This document shows positions 59,059 to 64,000 of a DNA stretch of 64,000 bases, one piece after another. This DNA is from Phoronis australis (Eukaryota > Phoronida > Phoronidae). The stretch spans positions 351,472-415,471 of the forward strand of contig NMRA01000060.1 of the NCBI GenBank assembly GCA_002633005.1, written 5' to 3'. Positions within the stretch are counted from its first letter, which is position 1; each line of letters begins with the position of its first letter. Position numbers and translations under genes: made by a program. The notes under the pieces are model-generated. The model was not told the origin of the DNA, made no database searches, and saw nothing but the letters and a program-made list of their open reading frames with translations.

Positions 59059-60806
59059 ATAAGCATTGCTTTCATGTTAACAAAGAGCAATGGAAATCTG
59101 AGCATTAGAATGATAAACTAACAACCTTTGCTTGTTTGACAAACACAAGGTTTGACACTTCACAACAAAAAGCATGAAACAGGAGATAAAAATCTCCTCT
59201 CATCCTCAAAGTATAAAAATAACTGTTCTTCAATAACAGTACTTTCAAAACTGCATCTACCGTCCTAACTAACCCATTCACATAATGATGTTATCAAAAA
59301 AAAAAAATTCCTTATCACAGACCACCACACATAAATAATGTGGATTTGGTTTGTGCTTAACAAATCACCAAATTTAATATGCAAAAGTAAATAAATTACC
59401 ATGACCTAAATATTGTACCTAAGCAGGTCTCTATAAAGAGTTTGTGAACTAATATGAACATCTACAGTAACATTTTGCTGCGAGTAACTTGACTTTGAAA
59501 TCCAAACCCTAAAACTATGAAATTGGTCATCCCTTTAAATTAAAATAAATTATCAATAAATAGTTTATAGTTACTGAACTCATAAGTTGAAGCGATTGTT
59601 TGCACACAACTGTAATAAGACCTTCAGGCAAACATCTTAAAAACTGGCGAGTGTTGCATTCGTCAAGCAATATTATTTCTTCTGAAGAAATAATTCAAGT
59701 CATGAAATGCAAGTTTTCCAGGCAAGCATGGATCTCATAGCCAACATTTCCCAAACTGCCTTCAGCATATTTAATCTTAGTTTGAACGCTTCACCAGCTG
59801 AGGTGTGCAAACTATCTCTTGAACCACCATACCACAGTATTGCACTCTTAACTAATACATCATTTAATATGTAGATGGAGTAAAGCTAAGTACCAAAAGG
59901 TATGCCAAAAGAAAGTCTAGCAAAGTCGCAGTAGAGTAACAACTTACACCACATGCATATATGGCATACAAAATCCTTTACAAAAATAGTTTCCAGAAAA
60001 ATTCCCAGTGAAATTACATTGCAGTTACGCCAAGATCTTCAATTGGAATATAACAAAATAATCGACATTAAAACAACCCAAATTTGTGCTTCACTTAATG
60101 TCATTTCGTTAAGAGATCACAGTGATGCAGAGAGGCAGGCAATACTTCAGGGAGTTACCCAAGCCTAATGCGATGACGGAAACGAACCGTTTACCGCAGT
60201 CGGTAGGATGAGCCATGAAGCACAAACGACAACGGTTAAATTAACATTTACCAAAATTCTGTTTGCCTCATGTCACATCAGTGAGTAGATACTGAATAAA
60301 AGAGGTCACAGGAAGACAGACTTATCCAATAATGAAAGTAAACTCTAGGAAACAAAGTTTCGCGCGATTACTTACTGTATACAGTATATGCCATACATTC
60401 AGACAAAATGACGCGGGATTCCCAGTCATGATAGCTGGATGGAGGCTAAACTCAACGTCAGAATAGCCTTCTCTGAAGACGAAGAATGAAGGAGAGTAAA
60501 TGGGAAAGTTGGAAATGTGGCTAAAACATTCCGTAATTAGAATTTTGCCACTAAAATAGTCAATACCTGCCATTTTTACTCTCGTAATGATGGGAAACAG
60601 TGTTTTGTCTGTTTACTTTTGTTCAGTACTGATGACAGCTTGCACCAGCAACTTTGTTCAAAACACACTATCTCTAGCAACTGGCCGTCACTTGAAAACT
60701 GAGTGGGGAAAAAGAATGGACTCTTCAAGACAGTGAGAATAATTATTAATACAACTGACATATCCCAATGATCAAGGCCATAAAAAATTACTGTAAATGA
60801 ATTGAG
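59059..60806. other. Intergenic sequence, no recognised feature
   Basis: AT-rich. Open frames at 59953-60168 (+) and on the minus strand lack family features. Confidence 0.4.
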
Positions 60807-61048
60807 GTCAGGGCTTGGAATTACAAATGACAAAAAAAGAGGAAACATTTCCAGGTGTATTGTCATTCCACAAATTAATAGGCTTGTGAGATAGAACTAT
60901 TTTTTGTGATGTAAAATTTTATTGAATCATTCTTGCATGGATTAATTCAAAATAATTATGAAAAAGAGACAAAAAAGAGGAAACTGGAAATCAAAAAAGA
61001 GGAAATCGAAACCAAAAAAGAGAAAATCTTCTTAAAAGAGGAAAATTC
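60807..61048 (+). repeat. Dispersed repeat, family D copy 2
   Basis: See 56954-57190. Its lysine/glutamate-rich open frame is a by-product of the purine-rich repeat. It lies about 135 bp from the stop codon of the serine-rich gene, possibly within that gene's 3' UTR. Confidence 0.65.
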
Positions 61049-61182
61049 CCTGCCCTGTGAGGTTCAACTTCACTATACAAGACAAATCAACAAAACAAAG
61101 GGGTCTGCTATCACCAAAAGTATACACAACCAAGAGTATGTACAGTTAACAGAAAAAGAAAATCCTTTAAATTCAAGTGTTC

Positions 61183-63860
61183 TCATGACGACAGCTGCTG
61201 TGAACTTGTCCGTTTCAACTGAACTTTTGCATCTTCGCTGCCAGAATGTTCAACTTTATCTGGGTTGATGCGGTTCTCCACAGCAACTGGCTGGTCCGTT
61301 TTGAGGCAGAAGACTGGCTTGTTCGATGAAGGCGGTGACGGCATTTCTACGGAAGCGTCGTCCGATTTAAACTCTTGTTTGCTACTGCCAGAATCCTTCA
61401 ACGACGAATTAGGTGTCCCTGAATCGGCATACAAAGGTTCACTGCTGCTCCGAGATCGCTGCTGATCCACAGGGGGTAGTAGCTGAGGAAGAGGTGTGTC
61501 GCCCTCGTGGTCCGACAAGAGCGACAACACAGGTGAGGTGTGCGGTATCAAAGTCTTGGGACTGCTGTGTGCACGTGGCTTCACATTCATCTCCTTAGAA
61601 TCATCCACAGACGGATTCACAACCGACACAACATCACTTTTATCAACACTTTCTCTTGTTGCGTGATTTTCTTTGTTAATTACACTATGTTTCGACACCA
61701 TATCAGGTGTGCTGGTACTATCTGTATCATGACTGGCTCCTGGAATTTCTGAAGTATTCCCTGAATGTAATCTGTCCGCTGACACGTGACTTGCAGGACT
61801 AGAGGAAGCTTGTTCTTTAGTTGTGCGACGAGGACTGTGGACTCGAGCATAGCCTGGCACAATATAAGATAATATTTCCGTTACACAATAGTGTTTACTA
61901 CGTGACGCAACTATAGCCACGTTTTTTTAATTAAGCTGAAGTTTGTATCGTTGAGCTGGCTGAAAACAAAAATTGAATTAAGACTTTACCTCTGACTCAT
62001 AAAATTGGTCTCCTAACATTCTTTACCATGACAGGATTCTGTTTCTGTTACCAACAAGACCATTGAGACCATTATTGATTCTAGAAAACCCTTCAGAGTT
62101 TATTGGGGTTGGACAACCACAGATTTGTGGACTCAAAAATGTCACATGGACACATTGCCTGTGACTTGAGTTGCTGGGTCATTCGGAAATAATTGAAAAT
62201 TGGATGAGAGTGGTAATGTTTTAAACACCAAAGCACTTCGGTTACAAATTTAACATTGACAGCTAAACAGGGAGGAAACACAGCTTAAAGTGGAACTTGC
62301 ACGTTAATTCATTATTTCTGTGATTGCCTTGTCAAATTAGTTAGAAAACACAACATATAGCGAGGATGTGAATATGAAGTAGGTTGAAAATTGCCAAATG
62401 TTTTTAAGAACGAGATTTGTGTCGAAAATGATGTGCCGTAAATCACTCAACAGTGTCCAGTAAGTATCGTGACATGGTGTTGGGGAATAACACTGCATGA
62501 TGCCAGCTATGAGAGCATCCAAGGTACATGATTAGTGCAAAGGTCACTTATTTGCAGAATTTTTTGTTTTCACATTTACAAGTTGTCAGTGAATAGAACT
62601 GTACTTTGTTTAGCATAGATGATGTTCAAATAGCATTGTTGTTTAGTTTCTGCTACACATTAGCACAGTTTAAAGTGCAATAAACAATAAACCAGTGGAT
62701 TCTGCTAAAAACCAATACTTGCGTTAAGCCAGTTAATGTACTGTTACACAATCAGTTTCATCTTGTTCCTAACTCGTTATTGCTTTAGATGAGGCACATT
62801 ACGTTACTGGTTCCACCTAATTCATTGTAGCGAATTTCAACTCAAACAAGGGATAACAATGCGATGCCATTACTTTGGAAGAGCAGAGACACTTGTAAAG
62901 TAAGTTTTTCTACTAATACTTAAGCATGGTTAACAACTAAAAAAAAGTTACAGCCCTTAAGCTACACACAGCGTAATGTGTAAACATTTCAGATTTAGCC
63001 TGGCGTACATTTTCAAGCTTTTACGTGTGGAAAGAGCTACGTTCTTAAGACAGTTTGAAGTGAACTACGTGCTGAATTATGTAATTCACTGAACAGGAAT
63101 TTCCACTGCAATTTTACAGTGTTATACAGTACTATGGACTGACTAGAGTTTATTGCCTGCACCTGCGGCGTCAGTTACCAATCAAAACTTGATGCATTCT
63201 ATTTAATTTAAAGTTGGCAGATTTCTACTCAATTATTGCTCTATGACGTTTTTTAGATTTATTATGAAAGTACACGCAATCCACATCTGCTCCAAACTTG
63301 CCGAACCAAACAATTTTTGACATGGAATCATGGTGGACTGTCAATGAAGCCAGCCAACTCTATACAGCGTTCAACGAAATTTCAATTATAGTTTTCCCTA
63401 AAATGATAAGTACACTCTGACCAGAATGTAGTATCACACAAATGCGACTGAGGCATAACACAAAAGCTAAATCGTGAACACAAGTCAATATAGATACCTG
63501 GACTACTCCGACCTGACGGGGATGAGCCTTTGCGCGAGCTTCCCGATGGCGATGAGCCCTTGCGCGAGTTCCCTGAGGAGCGACGTTCCTTTCTGCGAGC
63601 TGACAAGTCCTCTAGCGGTATTTCCACCTGGGCACTACCGTCCGATGAAGACCTACTATGGCGGTGCTCAGTTGTGGGGTGTAGGGCCTGAAAAGCTGAG
63701 GTGGCCTCTACTGCTTGCTCCACCTCAGGGGACGAGGTTCTACCCTCACCATCTAGAGCGCTGCCACTGTTGGTGCTGCGGTGCCTGTGGTGACGCCGGT
63801 GGTGATGATGGTCCGTCAGGGCATTGGAGCGCGGTCGGGATGAGGATGGCTGACTTTTAA
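61183..63860 (-). CDS. Last two coding exons of a serine-rich protein of unknown function (partial)
   Basis: Exon n-1 is 63860-63498 (after 'tttttgccaccag', before 'gtatct') and the last exon is 61853-61183 (after 'attgtgccag', stop at 61183-61185). They join in frame as SSPG|YARVHSPRR, giving about 344 visible codons. The upstream phase requires at least one more exon beyond 63860, probably outside the window. The protein end is low-complexity and likely disordered: a His/Arg cluster (HHHHRRHHRHR), a tandem NSRKGSSPSG/SSRKGSSPSG, and many S-P and R-x-x-S sites that could be phosphorylated, ending VQLKRTSSQQLSS. No domain that I can name. Confidence 0.75.
61854..63497 (-). other. Intron of the serine-rich gene
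   Basis: AT-rich. At 62468-62487 it contains CGTGACATGGTGTTGGGGAA, the same 20-bp word found sub-terminally in the TTAA transposon. Otherwise nothing recognised. Confidence 0.5.
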
Positions 63861-64000
63861 CTGGTGGCAAAAAGGAAAAGAAAAAAATGGTTGTAAATAC
63901 TTCACAAAGCACTGACAATGGTTGCATGAAAGATTGTCTCATGATTCGATCACCTAAATCCTTTTATAAAATCTATTGTCAGCTTGCTAAATTTCACCAG

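Noticed and set aside
60933-61268. Lysine/glutamate-rich 111-codon open frame
   Set aside because: Its first part is the purine-rich family D repeat, also present at 56954-57190, and the rest is antisense to the serine-rich gene's last exon.

Overview
This window is nuclear DNA of an animal. It has large spliced genes with GT-AG introns, a dense load of transposable elements and one assembly gap (a run of N at 7952-8160). The host genes are a kelch-like 2/3 gene, a complete indoleamine 2,3-dioxygenase (IDO) and the 3' end of an unrecognised serine-rich gene. Together with the mixture of Penelope-like, pogo-like, THAP/P2X7-like and tRNA-SINE elements, they suggest a non-vertebrate metazoan, most likely an invertebrate deuterostome of the amphioxus or acorn-worm type. 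The species cannot be settled from the sequence alone.

Layout. 1-1150 is a decayed higher-order satellite. 2251-12595 (minus strand) is a KLHL2/KLHL3-type gene that I can assemble completely: 11 coding exons, 591 codons, BTB-BACK-six kelch blades. 12596-14840 is the intergenic region between divergent genes, with tRNA-derived SINEs and a promoter-proximal cluster of nuclear-receptor-like half sites. 14841-55019 (plus strand) is a complete IDO gene: 13 coding exons, 403 codons, including a 15-nt micro-exon. 61183-63860 (minus strand) holds the last two coding exons of a gene that continues past the right edge.

The most striking region is IDO intron 2 (16944-39472, 22.5 kb). A degraded Penelope-like element with a GIY-YIG endonuclease end has been cut by four later insertions: (1) a 4978-bp TTAA-duplicating transposon (17558-22535) with convergent P2X7-like and THAP genes; (2) a 1.49-kb TIR element (22879-24367); (3) a 3.07-kb pogo-like transposon (24524-27590) whose decayed transposase ends in a PHD finger; (4) an interval of 8.2 kb (27768-35974) bounded by 26-bp perfect inverted repeats. 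Removing insertions 2 and 3 rejoins the Penelope reading frame, which supports the nesting order. Other IDO introns hold a probable solo LTR, THAP-like exon relics, a 124-bp tandem array next to an exon, and an antisense RNase H-bearing LINE.

How the genes work together: KLHL2/3 proteins are CUL3 ubiquitin-ligase adaptors, and IDO is the haem dioxygenase that opens the tryptophan indole ring. They are divergent neighbours but there is no known functional link. The transposon genes act only on their own elements and nearly all are visibly broken.
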